DNA of 51,728 nt from an uncultured Lachnospiraceae bacterium (GTDB lineage: Bacteria; Bacillota; Clostridia; Lachnospirales; Lachnospiraceae), in contig CAMEOT010000019.1 of assembly GCA_945929965.1 (NCBI GenBank), forward strand, positions 1 through 51,728. Reading direction: 5' to 3'. Position 1 is the stretch's first letter, and the number at the start of each line of letters is the position of its first letter. This document shows, piece after piece, positions 35,805 through 43,444 of the stretch. The notes under the pieces were generated by a model. That model was not told the origin of the DNA, did no database searches, and worked only from the letters and a program-made list of their open reading frames with translations. The position numbers and the translations under genes were made by a program.

Positions 35805-36518
35805 ATGAATAAGATCAAAGTTCTCTTAATCGAAGACGATAGAAGTATCAGTAATTTCATCACCGCTACCATGGACCGGGAAGGCTACAAGATCATGCAT
35901 GCCTTAAACGGCAGAGAGGGACTTAGTCTCAGCACTTCTTTCTGCCCCAACGTGATCCTGCTAGACTTAGGGCTGCCGGACATGGACGGATTGGATGTGT
36001 TGCAAAAGCTGCGCTCCTGGAGCGATGTTCCCGTGATCATCATATCTGCCCGCACCAAGGAGCAGGAAAAGGTCTCCGCTCTGGATCTGGGTGCGGACGA
36101 TTATATCACAAAACCCTTCGGCACCGGAGAGCTCATGGCAAGGATCCGCACTTCTCTGCGGCACAGCCACGCCCAGACTCCCGGTCATGTATATAAGACA
36201 CTGGATCTGGAGATTGATTTCGAGAAACGACTGATCCGCCTGCGGGGCGAAGAGGTGCACCTGACCCAGATCGAATACCAGCTGCTTACACTTTTAGCGG
36301 AAAATTCCGGCAGAGTCCTGACCTACAGCTATATCATGAATGCTATCTGGGGTCCCTATATGGACAATAATAATCAGATCCTCCGGGTCAACATGGCGAA
36401 CATCCGCAGAAAGCTGGAGCAGAATCCCGCACAGCCCCAGTATGTCTTCACTGAGATTGGTGTGGGCTATCGGATGCGTGAGAACGAGAACGGCGCGATC
36501 CCCGCGGAGCGTTTTTAA
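35805..36518 (+). CDS. OmpR/KdpE-family response regulator
   Basis: A 237-residue regulator. The receiver domain opens KIKVLLIEDDRSISNFITA, with the phospho-acceptor aspartate in NVILLDLGLPDMDGLD and the K of DYITKPFGTGEL. The winged-helix DNA-binding domain contains EEVHLTQIEYQLLTLLAENS and VFTEIGVGYRMRENE, both KdpE-like. The start is ATG at 35805, 63 bases after the kinase stop; an earlier in-frame GTG directly after that stop has no ribosome binding site. Likely targets are the divergent DUF1538 operon and its own promoter. Confidence 0.9.
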   Translation: MNKIKVLLIEDDRSISNFITATMDREGYKIMHALNGREGLSLSTSFCPNVILLDLGLPDMDGLDVLQKLRSWSDVPVIIISARTKEQEKVSALDLGADDYITKPFGTGELMARIRTSLRHSHAQTPGHVYKTLDLEIDFEKRLIRLRGEEVHLTQIEYQLLTLLAENSGRVLTYSYIMNAIWGPYMDNNNQILRVNMANIRRKLEQNPAQPQYVFTEIGVGYRMRENENGAIPAERF

Positions 36519-36584
36519 TTCATAGGAAGAAATTTCCTATGAATTAAAATTCCCCTCGGCGAGGGGGAGTATACCGAGGGGAAT
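36517..36584 (+). terminator. Two consecutive hairpins after the response regulator gene
   Basis: AATTCATAGGAA pairs with TTCCTATGAATT (36517-36545), starting in the stop codon. ATTCCCCTCGG then pairs with CCGAGGGGAAT (36549-36584). T tracts are weak, so termination may be partial. Confidence 0.6.
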
Positions 36585-36684
36585 AGAGAGAAAAGTATAT
36601 TTTTGAAAGAGGCGGGTTCCTTTTTCAATTATTATAATAGCGTAATTTTTTAATATTTACTGCTGTTTTTATAGCTTGTTTATG

Positions 36685-36713
36685 TTGAAAGCACTGTTTT
36701 TTTGTGGTATTCT
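36685..36713 (+). promoter_or_regulatory. Promoter of the AraC-family gene
   Basis: TTGAAA (36685-36690) and TATTCT (36708-36713) are 17 bases apart, 43 bases before the start codon. Confidence 0.5.
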
Positions 36714-36756
36714 GACTGTATCAATGTCAGTAGATTTAAAAAGTGAAGGAGCAGCT

Positions 36757-37620
36757 ATGGATATCACAACTAAAAAAGGCAGACGCGGCAGAAAGGATAT
36801 TGACCGGATCATCGTGGAAAAAGGCCGCAGAGGTGATTTTTCTCCCCTGCAGCCCGATCATTATCACAGCTTTTATGAAATATTCTATCTCTGGTCCGGC
36901 AGCTGCCGTTTCCTACTAAAAGATACCGTCTACCAGATGGAATCAGGAGATTTGGTCTTCATTGCCCCGGGAGAATTGCATCATTCTCTGTATTCTGCCG
37001 GAGAGGTCTGCGAGATCGTAATGATCTATTTCAAAGAAGAATATCTGCATTTATCGGACTGGTCTGCCGACAGCCTCACTTCCATATCCGGGCAGGGGCT
37101 ACAGCTACATTCCTTCATGGGCAGCGTTCCTACGGTATACCAGGAATATCTGCGCTCTCTGCTGACCCGTATGCTCACCGAAAATTCCCGCTTCGACCAA
37201 TACTCCGAGCATTTTGAACGTTGCTATCTGGAAGAGCTCCTGCTCATGCTGATGCGGCATTCCGTCATGAATGAAAAGGAACCGGATCTGCTAAATTCCC
37301 GGGATGCGGATATCCTGCTTGCCACAAAATACATTTACAACAATTTCCGCAAGCCACTGACACTGGAAGAGGTCTCCTCCGTGGCTTCCCTAAGCCCCAC
37401 CTATTTCAGTAAAAAATTCAAGCTGATCACCGGTATGGGCTTCAAGGAATATTTAAATTACGTACGATTAAAGCATGCCCAGACGGCTCTGCTCACCTCC
37501 GACAGCTCCATTACGGATATTGCTCTGGAATACGGCTTCAACGACAGCAACTATTTCAAGGATCTGTTTAAAAAAGTTTACGGAAAATCTCCTCGGGAAT
37601 ATCGGAAAAATCCGGACTAA
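36757..37620 (+). CDS. AraC-family transcriptional regulator
   Basis: A 287-residue regulator. The N-terminal cupin-like domain (HYHSFYEIFYLWSGSCRFLL, GDLVFIAPGELHHSLYS) binds an unknown effector, probably a sugar. The C-terminal pair of helix-turn-helix motifs is LTLEEVSSVASLSPTYFSKK and SITDIALEYGFNDSNYFKDL, with the end GKSPREYRKNPD. Start at 36757, where AAGGAG is five bases upstream. The 3' end overlaps the converging gene by 53 bases. No obvious target operon is adjacent. Confidence 0.92.
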   Translation: MDITTKKGRRGRKDIDRIIVEKGRRGDFSPLQPDHYHSFYEIFYLWSGSCRFLLKDTVYQMESGDLVFIAPGELHHSLYSAGEVCEIVMIYFKEEYLHLSDWSADSLTSISGQGLQLHSFMGSVPTVYQEYLRSLLTRMLTENSRFDQYSEHFERCYLEELLLMLMRHSVMNEKEPDLLNSRDADILLATKYIYNNFRKPLTLEEVSSVASLSPTYFSKKFKLITGMGFKEYLNYVRLKHAQTALLTSDSSITDIALEYGFNDSNYFKDLFKKVYGKSPREYRKNPD

Positions 37621-38470
37621 GTGCGGATCCGGATTGATTCTCTTCTTCGATCCGCTCTTCATCCTCCTTTTCGATCTTCTCCTCCAGTGCCGCCCGGATG
37701 GCATCCTGCACACTGTCGAATTTCTCTAAAAAGTTATCCCATTCCTTGATGGTAAATTCCTGATTACCGATCTGGAATTTGATCTCCGTGTCACCGTTCT
37801 GAAGTTTGTCGTAGATCTCCTGCATCTTCTCTTTGATCTGCTCCATAAGGCTCAAGTCCTCTTCTTCCGGTTCTCCTGCTGTCCCGGAAGCATCCGTTCC
37901 CGCTGCCTTGTCCACATCGGCAGTCTCTGACGCCTCCTCACTGTTATCCACGTCGTCTCCATTCTCCATGTCATCCAATTCCTTCTTCATCTGTCGGATC
38001 TTGTTATCCCTTGCCAGTGCCTCCAGGATCCGCTTCACATCCTCCGGACTGAACATGCCGATGGCCTTGGACAGGGCATCAATGTTGTCCCGGTTCACCA
38101 GCAGACTTCCACCGCCAGACAGCGGGATATTGATACAGTCCTCTTTATTGGTGGTGTCTCCCAGTGTCAGACGATTATGCTCATAATCGCAGACGAAGAT
38201 CACACCGTTATATTCAATGACGCCGTCCTCTGCCATTTCTCCATAGGGCACCTTGTCCTTTCCCTCAATATGGCGGGCCAGCTGTACGCCGCGGGTCACC
38301 GGAGTCTTCACGGTGTTGTCTTCTTTTGCCAATTCCTCAATGCTCTCCGCGAAACGGGATTCTGCTGTCTCCGTCGCACTTCCCTGCGCACTCTGTACAT
38401 CCCCTACATTTACTCGCTTCTGTGCCTCATACACAAATGTCCTTCCGTAGCCGATTCCTGTTATTGCCAT
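37568..38470 (-). CDS. Acidic protein of unknown function
   Basis: A 300-residue protein not recognised. It begins MAITGIGYGRTFVYEAQKRV and has no signal peptide or membrane segment. A possible folded region at about 80-165 includes GVIEYNGVIFVCDYEHNRLT and GGGSLLVNRDNIDALSKAIG. An acidic, Ser/Asp/Glu-rich stretch (about 175-215) and a Lys/Glu-rich helical C-terminus ending DIPEEIFRKLF follow. The start at 38470 has AGGGAGAGTACT before it. It converges on the AraC gene with 53 bases of overlap. Similar proteins seem confined to this bacterial group, but that is from memory. Confidence 0.65.
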   Translation of the reverse strand: MAITGIGYGRTFVYEAQKRVNVGDVQSAQGSATETAESRFAESIEELAKEDNTVKTPVTRGVQLARHIEGKDKVPYGEMAEDGVIEYNGVIFVCDYEHNRLTLGDTTNKEDCINIPLSGGGSLLVNRDNIDALSKAIGMFSPEDVKRILEALARDNKIRQMKKELDDMENGDDVDNSEEASETADVDKAAGTDASGTAGEPEEEDLSLMEQIKEKMQEIYDKLQNGDTEIKFQIGNQEFTIKEWDNFLEKFDSVQDAIRAALEEKIEKEDEERIEEENQSGSALSPDFSDIPEEIFRKLF

Positions 38471-38559
38471 AGTACTCTCCCTCTCTGAGCAGTGATTGCT
38501 GCCCTGTCGCAATGCCCGTCAAATCTTCATGCAGGCATGCGATGTTCTCGCTTTACACA

Positions 38560-38598
38560 AAAACGGATGGTCGCCTCACATGAGGCAGCCATCCGTAG
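38560..38598 (-). terminator. Terminator between the scar region and the acidic protein gene
   Basis: ACGGATGG pairs with CCATCCGT, with an inner CCTC/GAGG. On the minus strand it ends in TTTTTG. It would stop transcripts coming from the aldo/keto reductase side. Confidence 0.7.
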
Positions 38599-38670
38599 CT
38601 ATTTATCCATCCATGGTGTCTGTATTTTCCTATATAAGAATATCGGAAATTCTCAGAAAATCCTTAGCTA

Positions 38671-38871
38671 TCATTCGAAAATTTTTAAAGAAGAAAGATC
38701 CAACATCATGTCTTTGGTTGTACGATCCCGGCCAAGCTGCAGGAATACATACTCTGCCAAACCGCATTTCACATGATAGGCTGCCCCCACAATGCAGGAA
38801 AAAGTGATCGTCACGAATATCACTCCTCCCAGAATCTGCGACCGTTCAAAGGTATAGACCGCCAGAGCAAA
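38671..38871 (-). pseudogene. C-terminal remnant of a membrane protein
   Basis: Reading the minus strand to a stop at 38671 gives about 67 codons without a start. They encode GYFALAVYTFERSQILGGVI, a hydrophobic helix (VIFVTITFSCIVGAAYHV) and a polar end TTKDMMLDLSSLKIFE. Helix plus polar tail looks like real protein sequence, not chance. No N-terminal part exists because the DNA switches to a MerR remnant on the other strand near 38870. Confidence 0.4.
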
Positions 38872-39128
38872 ATATCCGCCAGTTCTTCGAGTGGGTGGAG
38901 GAAGGGCCTTCCACTTATGCGGACCGCAAGGCCATGTTCGAAGCCCGCAAGGCCGCAGTGGAAGAAGAAACGAAACAGCTGGAAAAGACTCTGGATATGC
39001 TGAAATTCAAATGCTGGTACTATGAGAAAGCTATGGAAGACGGCAACGAAGACGGGATCCATGCCATGCTTCCCGATAATCTTCCCCCTGAGATCCAGCC
39101 CATCTACGACAACAGCCACGACAGATAA
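38868..39128 (+). pseudogene. C-terminal remnant of a MerR-family regulator
   Basis: The frame ending at 39128 reads QNIRQFFEWVEEGPSTYADR, then ARKAAVEEETKQLEKTLDML and FKCWYYEKAMEDGNE. This is the effector and dimerisation tail of MerR-type regulators that sit beside oxidoreductases. The DNA-binding half is missing and no initiation signal is present. It is convergent with the aldo/keto reductase gene, which keeps a MerR-type promoter, so this may be the decayed former regulator. Confidence 0.75.
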
Positions 39129-39132
39129 TGTC

Positions 39133-39996
39133 TTACAGTTTTCCACCATATACGGGGAATCCACTGTTAGCGCCATAGCTTTCAATATGCTTGATGTTCT
39201 TCAAGACTTCCATATCCTCTGCGCTGATCTCAAAGTCTACCTCAGCATTGATCTTCATATGCTCGGGATTGCCGGTCTTGGGCAGAGAGATGGTGCCTAA
39301 CTGCAAAGTATACCGGATGCACAGCTGCGGTACGGAAACACCGTATTTTTCTGCCATGGCCTGAATCTCGGGCTGATGCAGGATCTCTCCGTGGGCAATA
39401 GGGGAATAAGCCTCTACTGCAATGCCGTTCTTCTGGCAGTACTCTACCAGTTCCAACGGAGTGTTGCTGATGTGGCACAGGATCTGGTTAACCATCGGTT
39501 TGATCTCAGCGGTCTCCAGCAGGCTCTCAATGTCTCCCACCTGGAAATTGGAAATACCGATTGCTTTCAGCTTTCCGGCCTTATAAGCGTCCTCCAGTGC
39601 TCTCCAGGCTGCTCTGTTGCCTTCCACATAACGGTTCTCACTCTGGTTGACTTCCACCCAGGGCTGGGGAGAGTGAATGATCATCATATCCAGATAATCC
39701 AGTCCCATTTTTGCCAGGGTCTCGTCGATGCTTGCGGCTGCGGATTCGTAAGTCTTGTGCTCTGCTGCCACCTTGGATACCACGAACAGTTCCTCTCTGG
39801 GTACGCCACAGGTTCTCACACCTTCTCCCACACCACGCTCGTTGCCGTAGGCCTGTGCGGTATCGATATGACGGTAGCCCAGTGCCACTGCTGCCTTTAC
39901 TGCCTCTGCCGCCTGGTCATCGGGAATAAACCAGGTTCCCAGTCCCAGTTGCTGGATCTTCACACCATTATTTAAAGTCAAAGTATTCTGATACAT
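39133..39996 (-). CDS. Aldo/keto reductase
   Basis: A 287-residue NADPH-dependent oxidoreductase of the 2,5-diketogluconate reductase type. The catalytic tetrad is visible: D45 and Y50 in GYRHIDTAQAYGNE, K75 in LFVVSKV and H108 in MMIIHSPQPW. The C-terminal cofactor site includes ISLPKTGNPEHMK. It reduces aldehydes or ketones in the cytosol. GAAAGGAGAAGCAAA precedes the ATG. Its promoter has the long spacer and dyad expected for MerR control. Confidence 0.93.
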   Translation of the reverse strand: MYQNTLTLNNGVKIQQLGLGTWFIPDDQAAEAVKAAVALGYRHIDTAQAYGNERGVGEGVRTCGVPREELFVVSKVAAEHKTYESAAASIDETLAKMGLDYLDMMIIHSPQPWVEVNQSENRYVEGNRAAWRALEDAYKAGKLKAIGISNFQVGDIESLLETAEIKPMVNQILCHISNTPLELVEYCQKNGIAVEAYSPIAHGEILHQPEIQAMAEKYGVSVPQLCIRYTLQLGTISLPKTGNPEHMKINAEVDFEISAEDMEVLKNIKHIESYGANSGFPVYGGKL

Positions 39997-40053
39997 TTTG
40001 CTTCTCCTTTCAAAACTTATGCTTCGTTCCTTATTTTCACCTTTTTTTCCGTT

Positions 40054-40065
40054 AGAAACGTTTCT
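40054..40065. promoter_or_regulatory. Perfect palindrome in the aldo/keto reductase leader
   Basis: AGAAACGTTTCT is a perfect 12-base palindrome with a central CG, a shape typical of LacI-family operators. It lies about 15 bases downstream of the reductase -10 box, where a bound repressor would block transcription. No LacI-type gene is in the window. Confidence 0.4.
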
Positions 40066-40079
40066 GAAGGGATGATTTT

Positions 40080-40110
40080 ATCATAATACCTAAAGCTAAC
40101 TTTAGGTCAA
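40080..40110 (-). promoter_or_regulatory. MerR-type promoter/operator of the aldo/keto reductase gene
   Basis: On the minus strand TTGACC (40105-40110) and TATGAT (40080-40085) are 19 bases apart. The overlong spacer holds the perfect dyad CCTAAAG-TTAG-CTTTAGG (40089-40106). Long spacers with a central dyad are the mark of promoters untwisted by MerR-family activators of the NmlR/AdhR kind. Confidence 0.75.
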
Positions 40111-40135
40111 TAGGGGTTTTGAGAAAAATTTTCTC

Positions 40136-40164
40136 TTGCGGCATCTTTTCCTATATGTTATACT
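40136..40164 (+). promoter_or_regulatory. Sigma-A promoter of the AGCS symporter gene
   Basis: TTGCGG (40136-40141) and TATACT (40159-40164) are 17 bases apart, giving a leader of about 100 bases. Confidence 0.6.
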
Positions 40165-40206
40165 GGGAAAAAATCAGAAACGAAATACAGATTAGATAAC
40201 TATGTC

Positions 40207-40243
40207 AGCGTGGACATCTTCGGGTGTCTGCGCTTTTTCTTTT
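40207..40243 (+). terminator. Terminator-like hairpin in the AGCS leader
   Basis: AGCG/CGCT and GACA/TGTC stack around loop TCTTCGGG (two mismatches between), followed by TTTTCTTTT. It lies between promoter and ribosome binding site, as in transcription attenuators. No known riboswitch was recognised in the short leader. Confidence 0.55.
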
Positions 40244-40270
40244 ACCTGAAAACAAAGGAGGAGAATGTAT

Positions 40271-41749
40271 ATGGTAGAACTCATAGCCAATGTGAACAGT
40301 GCCGTCAATGGATTCGTATGGGGTGTCCCCATGCTGGTACTGCTGGTAGGTACCGGTATTCTGATGACGATCCTGACGAAATTTTTCCAGTTATCCCATC
40401 TGGGACACTGGTTCAAAAACACGGTGGGCGGCATCTTTCACGATGAGCATGTAACGAAACATACGGAGGCCGGAGATCAGTCCATTTCCCAGTTCCAGTC
40501 GCTGTGCACCGCACTGGCTGCCACGATCGGTACCGGTAATATCGTCGGGGTGGCAAGTGCACTGGTCGCCGGCGGTCCCGGCGCCATCTTCTGGATGTGG
40601 GTCGTGGCTTTCTTCGGCATGATGACCAATTATTCTGAAAATGTACTTGGCATCTATTATCGCCGCAGGAACTCCAAAGGCGAGTGGAGTGGTGGTGCCA
40701 TGTACTACTTAAAGGACGGTCTCGGTTCCTATAAGGGCTGCAAACAGATCGGTGCCGTACTGGCTGTGTTCTTCTCTGCCTTCTGTCTGTTAGCCTCCTT
40801 TGGTATCGGCAACATGAGTCAGGTCAATTCGATTGCGGCGAATATGACCTCCGCCTTTTCTATTCCCGCTACCGCCACCGGCATTGTTCTGGTGATCATC
40901 GGTGCGCTGGTCATTGTCGGCGGATTAAAAAGAATCGCAGCTGTCACTGAGAAGCTGGTTCCTTTCATGGCAATTGCTTATGTCATCGGTGCACTGGTGA
41001 TCTTTTTTGCAAATATCAATCACGTGAGTGTTGTGTTCACCGCTATTTTCAAAGGTGCATTCGGTCTGCGCGCCGTGGGCGGTGGTATCGTGGGCTCCGG
41101 AGTGAAGCTGGCTCTGACCTGGGGCATGAAGCGTGGTGTGTTCTCTAACGAAGCCGGTCTTGGTTCTTCTGTTATGGTACATTCCAGTTCCAACGTAAAA
41201 GAGCCCGTACGTCAGGGTATGTGGGGCATCTTCGAAGTCTTCGCTGACACCATGGTCGTATGTACACTGACAGCTTTCGCAGTTCTGTCCTCCGGACTGA
41301 TCGACCTGGATACCGGTGCCGTACTGGTGGATGTGTCCGGTTCCGCTCTGGTGGGTCAGGCTTTTGCTACCGTATTTGGCAGCTTCGGTCCCGCCTTCAT
41401 CGCCATTGCGATCCTGCTGTTCGCCTTCTCTACTGTACTGGGCTGGAGTCACTACGGATCCAAGGCATGTGAATATTTATTTGGTACGAAATCCACCATT
41501 GTCTACAAGATTGCATTCGTACTGATGATCTTCATCGGCTGCACCATGAACTTAGGTCTTGCCTGGGATCTGTCCGATACCTTCAACGGTCTGATGGCGA
41601 TTCCCAACCTGATCGGTGTCATAGCCCTGTCTCCCGTAGTAATGAAGATCACAAAAAATTACGTGGCACGTATCATTAAAAAAGAAGACGTAAAGCCCAT
41701 GTTATCTGTCTTCCCCGAGATTCAGGAAGAACAGGAAAAGGCTATGTAA
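40271..41749 (+). CDS. AGCS-family sodium:alanine/glycine symporter
   Basis: A 492-residue transporter with about 11 membrane segments. The family signatures ALAATIGTGNIVGVASALVAGGPGAIFWMW and GGIVGSGVKLALTWGMKRGVFSNEAGLGS are seen in sense; the second forms part of the Na+ and substrate site. It imports alanine or glycine with Na+. The ATG at 40271 is nine bases after AAAGGAGG; an ATG two codons earlier is too close. Its stop is only 12 bases from the converging MATE gene, with no room for a terminator. Confidence 0.93.
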   Translation: MVELIANVNSAVNGFVWGVPMLVLLVGTGILMTILTKFFQLSHLGHWFKNTVGGIFHDEHVTKHTEAGDQSISQFQSLCTALAATIGTGNIVGVASALVAGGPGAIFWMWVVAFFGMMTNYSENVLGIYYRRRNSKGEWSGGAMYYLKDGLGSYKGCKQIGAVLAVFFSAFCLLASFGIGNMSQVNSIAANMTSAFSIPATATGIVLVIIGALVIVGGLKRIAAVTEKLVPFMAIAYVIGALVIFFANINHVSVVFTAIFKGAFGLRAVGGGIVGSGVKLALTWGMKRGVFSNEAGLGSSVMVHSSSNVKEPVRQGMWGIFEVFADTMVVCTLTAFAVLSSGLIDLDTGAVLVDVSGSALVGQAFATVFGSFGPAFIAIAILLFAFSTVLGWSHYGSKACEYLFGTKSTIVYKIAFVLMIFIGCTMNLGLAWDLSDTFNGLMAIPNLIGVIALSPVVMKITKNYVARIIKKEDVKPMLSVFPEIQEEQEKAM

Positions 41750-41761
41750 TTAAATTCAGGA

Positions 41762-43123
41762 TCATACTTCTTCTCTGGTAATATTCTTCGCCCATTTGCC
41801 CTCGCGGTAATGCTTAATGACCCAGGGCCATTTGACGAATTCATCGGTGCATAATAGGAAATAGACCCACAGCACCGGGAGTTTCAGTACAAATGCGGCG
41901 AAGAATCCCAGAGGGATCGCATAGCACCACATATCGATCGTATCGCAGATCAATCCAAACTTCGTATCTCCGCCGGCACGGAATACTCCGGCGATCAGCG
42001 CCGTATTCACGGCAGCGCCCATAATATAATAAGTATTAATGAGCAGCATATATTTCAGATAATGCATGGCAGTGTCATTCAATGTAGCAAACCGTAACAC
42101 AAAGGGTGTAATTGCCAGTACGATCAGGCCGCCTATAGCTCCGGCGATTACCGTCATCTTCAACATCCGGGAAGCGTAACTCTTTGACTTCTCCAGATCG
42201 CCTTGTCCCATAATATTTCCCAGTAATATGCCACCTGCACTGGCAATGGCAAAGCAGAACACCGTACCGATATTGCGCACTACGACGACCAGTGAATTAG
42301 CGGCCACCGCATCTGTTCCCAGATGCCCAAGGATCACGGAATACATGGAAAACGCCACACTCCAGGACACATCGTTGCAAAGTGCGGGCAGAGACAGACG
42401 CATGAAATCTTGTGTCAGCACCTTACTGTGAACGAACAGGTACTTCGGATGCAGTTTTACATTTTTGCTCAAGAAAGATACAATGAAACATGCCACCAGT
42501 TCCACCAGTCGGGACAGGGCTGTGGCAATGGCGACACCGGTAGCTCCCAGCTTTGGCATGCCGAACAGTCCGAAGATAAATGTGGCATTCAGAATGACAT
42601 TCAATACGAAAGCCAGCATATTCAACGCCATACTGACCGTCACACGACCTACGCTTCGCAGAATGGCAAGATACACTTCCGTGATGCCCCAGCACAGGTA
42701 TGTGATGCCCATGATCCGCAGATAAGAGGCGCCGATAGTGATCAGCTCCTGATCAGGTGTAAAGAGAAGCATCATCTTCTGAGGGAGGAAAAATGCAATC
42801 AGCGCAACAATACCTGAAATTGCCATAGAGAAACGAAGTGTGATTCCTTCTACAGTATGAATTGCTTCCAGGTTCCCCTTTCCATAATATTGGGCGCACA
42901 AGAGAGTGGCTCCCGTCCCCAGTCCGTAATATACCATAAACAGGACATTCGAAAAATTTGACGCCAGGGATACTGCGGATATTGCGGACTGTCCCACATA
43001 GTTTAACATAATGACATCCGCGGAATTTACCGCTGCACTGAGCAGATTCTGTATAATGATTGGGATGGTCAGTTTGAACATCTGCCTGTAAAAATCATCT
43101 TTTTTCATTGCTGTTATCTGCAT
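41762..43123 (-). CDS. MATE-family efflux transporter
   Basis: A 453-residue exporter with 12 membrane segments in two similar halves (FKLTIPIIIQNLLSAAVNSADVIMLNYVG; GAIGGLIVLAITPFVLRFA). Members extrude drugs or cationic compounds using Na+ or H+. The start is ATG at 43123, with GAGGAATACC just upstream. An in-frame start at 43222 lies inside the promoter (-10 at 43208-43213), so it cannot be used. The substrate is unknown. Confidence 0.92.
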   Translation of the reverse strand: MQITAMKKDDFYRQMFKLTIPIIIQNLLSAAVNSADVIMLNYVGQSAISAVSLASNFSNVLFMVYYGLGTGATLLCAQYYGKGNLEAIHTVEGITLRFSMAISGIVALIAFFLPQKMMLLFTPDQELITIGASYLRIMGITYLCWGITEVYLAILRSVGRVTVSMALNMLAFVLNVILNATFIFGLFGMPKLGATGVAIATALSRLVELVACFIVSFLSKNVKLHPKYLFVHSKVLTQDFMRLSLPALCNDVSWSVAFSMYSVILGHLGTDAVAANSLVVVVRNIGTVFCFAIASAGGILLGNIMGQGDLEKSKSYASRMLKMTVIAGAIGGLIVLAITPFVLRFATLNDTAMHYLKYMLLINTYYIMGAAVNTALIAGVFRAGGDTKFGLICDTIDMWCYAIPLGFFAAFVLKLPVLWVYFLLCTDEFVKWPWVIKHYREGKWAKNITREEV

Positions 43124-43207
43124 GGTATTCCTCACATTTTCTGTTTTATTTTGTTCCTTACATGCCTGATTTCTTTTTTCGCTTTCTACGCATGTGTTTC
43201 TTTGACA

Positions 43208-43235
43208 ATTATACATACTCAAATCTTTTTTTCAA
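43208..43235 (-). promoter_or_regulatory. Promoter of the MATE gene
   Basis: On the minus strand TTGAAA (43230-43235) and a perfect TATAAT (43208-43213) are 16 bases apart, leaving a leader of about 75 bases. Confidence 0.65.
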
Positions 43236-43280
43236 GCTTTATGCATGTATTTCATAACATTATTACATTAATAATAAAAA

Positions 43281-43310
43281 AATCCGGGAAAGGAACTGTC
43301 CCGGATTTTT
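43281..43310 (-). terminator. Terminator after the SDR remnant
   Basis: AATCCGGGA (43281-43289) pairs with TCCCGGATT (43299-43307), with a run of seven T on the minus strand and five on the plus strand. Confidence 0.85.
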
Positions 43311-43311
43311 G

Positions 43312-43395
43312 AAGCTTTGTATTGTCTGCAGTTGCCACGGTACTCATACGGTGCGCAATGATCATAACGGTATTGTTGCGGATCAGCTTGAAATG
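43312..43395 (-). pseudogene. Fragment of an ABC exporter ATPase
   Basis: The minus strand reads HFKLIRNNTVMIIAHRMSTV ATADNT, the H-loop region of multidrug ABC exporter ATPases. Only about 28 codons remain, with no Walker motifs, start or stop of a gene. It sits between the SDR remnant and the terminator, so the terminator may originally have belonged to this lost gene. Confidence 0.6.
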
Positions 43396-43444
43396 CTGAT
43401 ATTTCGTACCGTAGGACGCATCCCGCAATAGATGAAAAACCCAC

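Noticed and set aside
38820..39185. Minus-strand open frame of 121 codons opposite the MerR remnant
   Set aside because: It is the antisense of recognisable MerR coding sequence and of the end of the reductase gene.
40165..40270. Glycine riboswitch before the AGCS symporter
   Set aside because: The leader is too short and lacks the conserved glycine aptamer core; only a terminator-like hairpin is visible.
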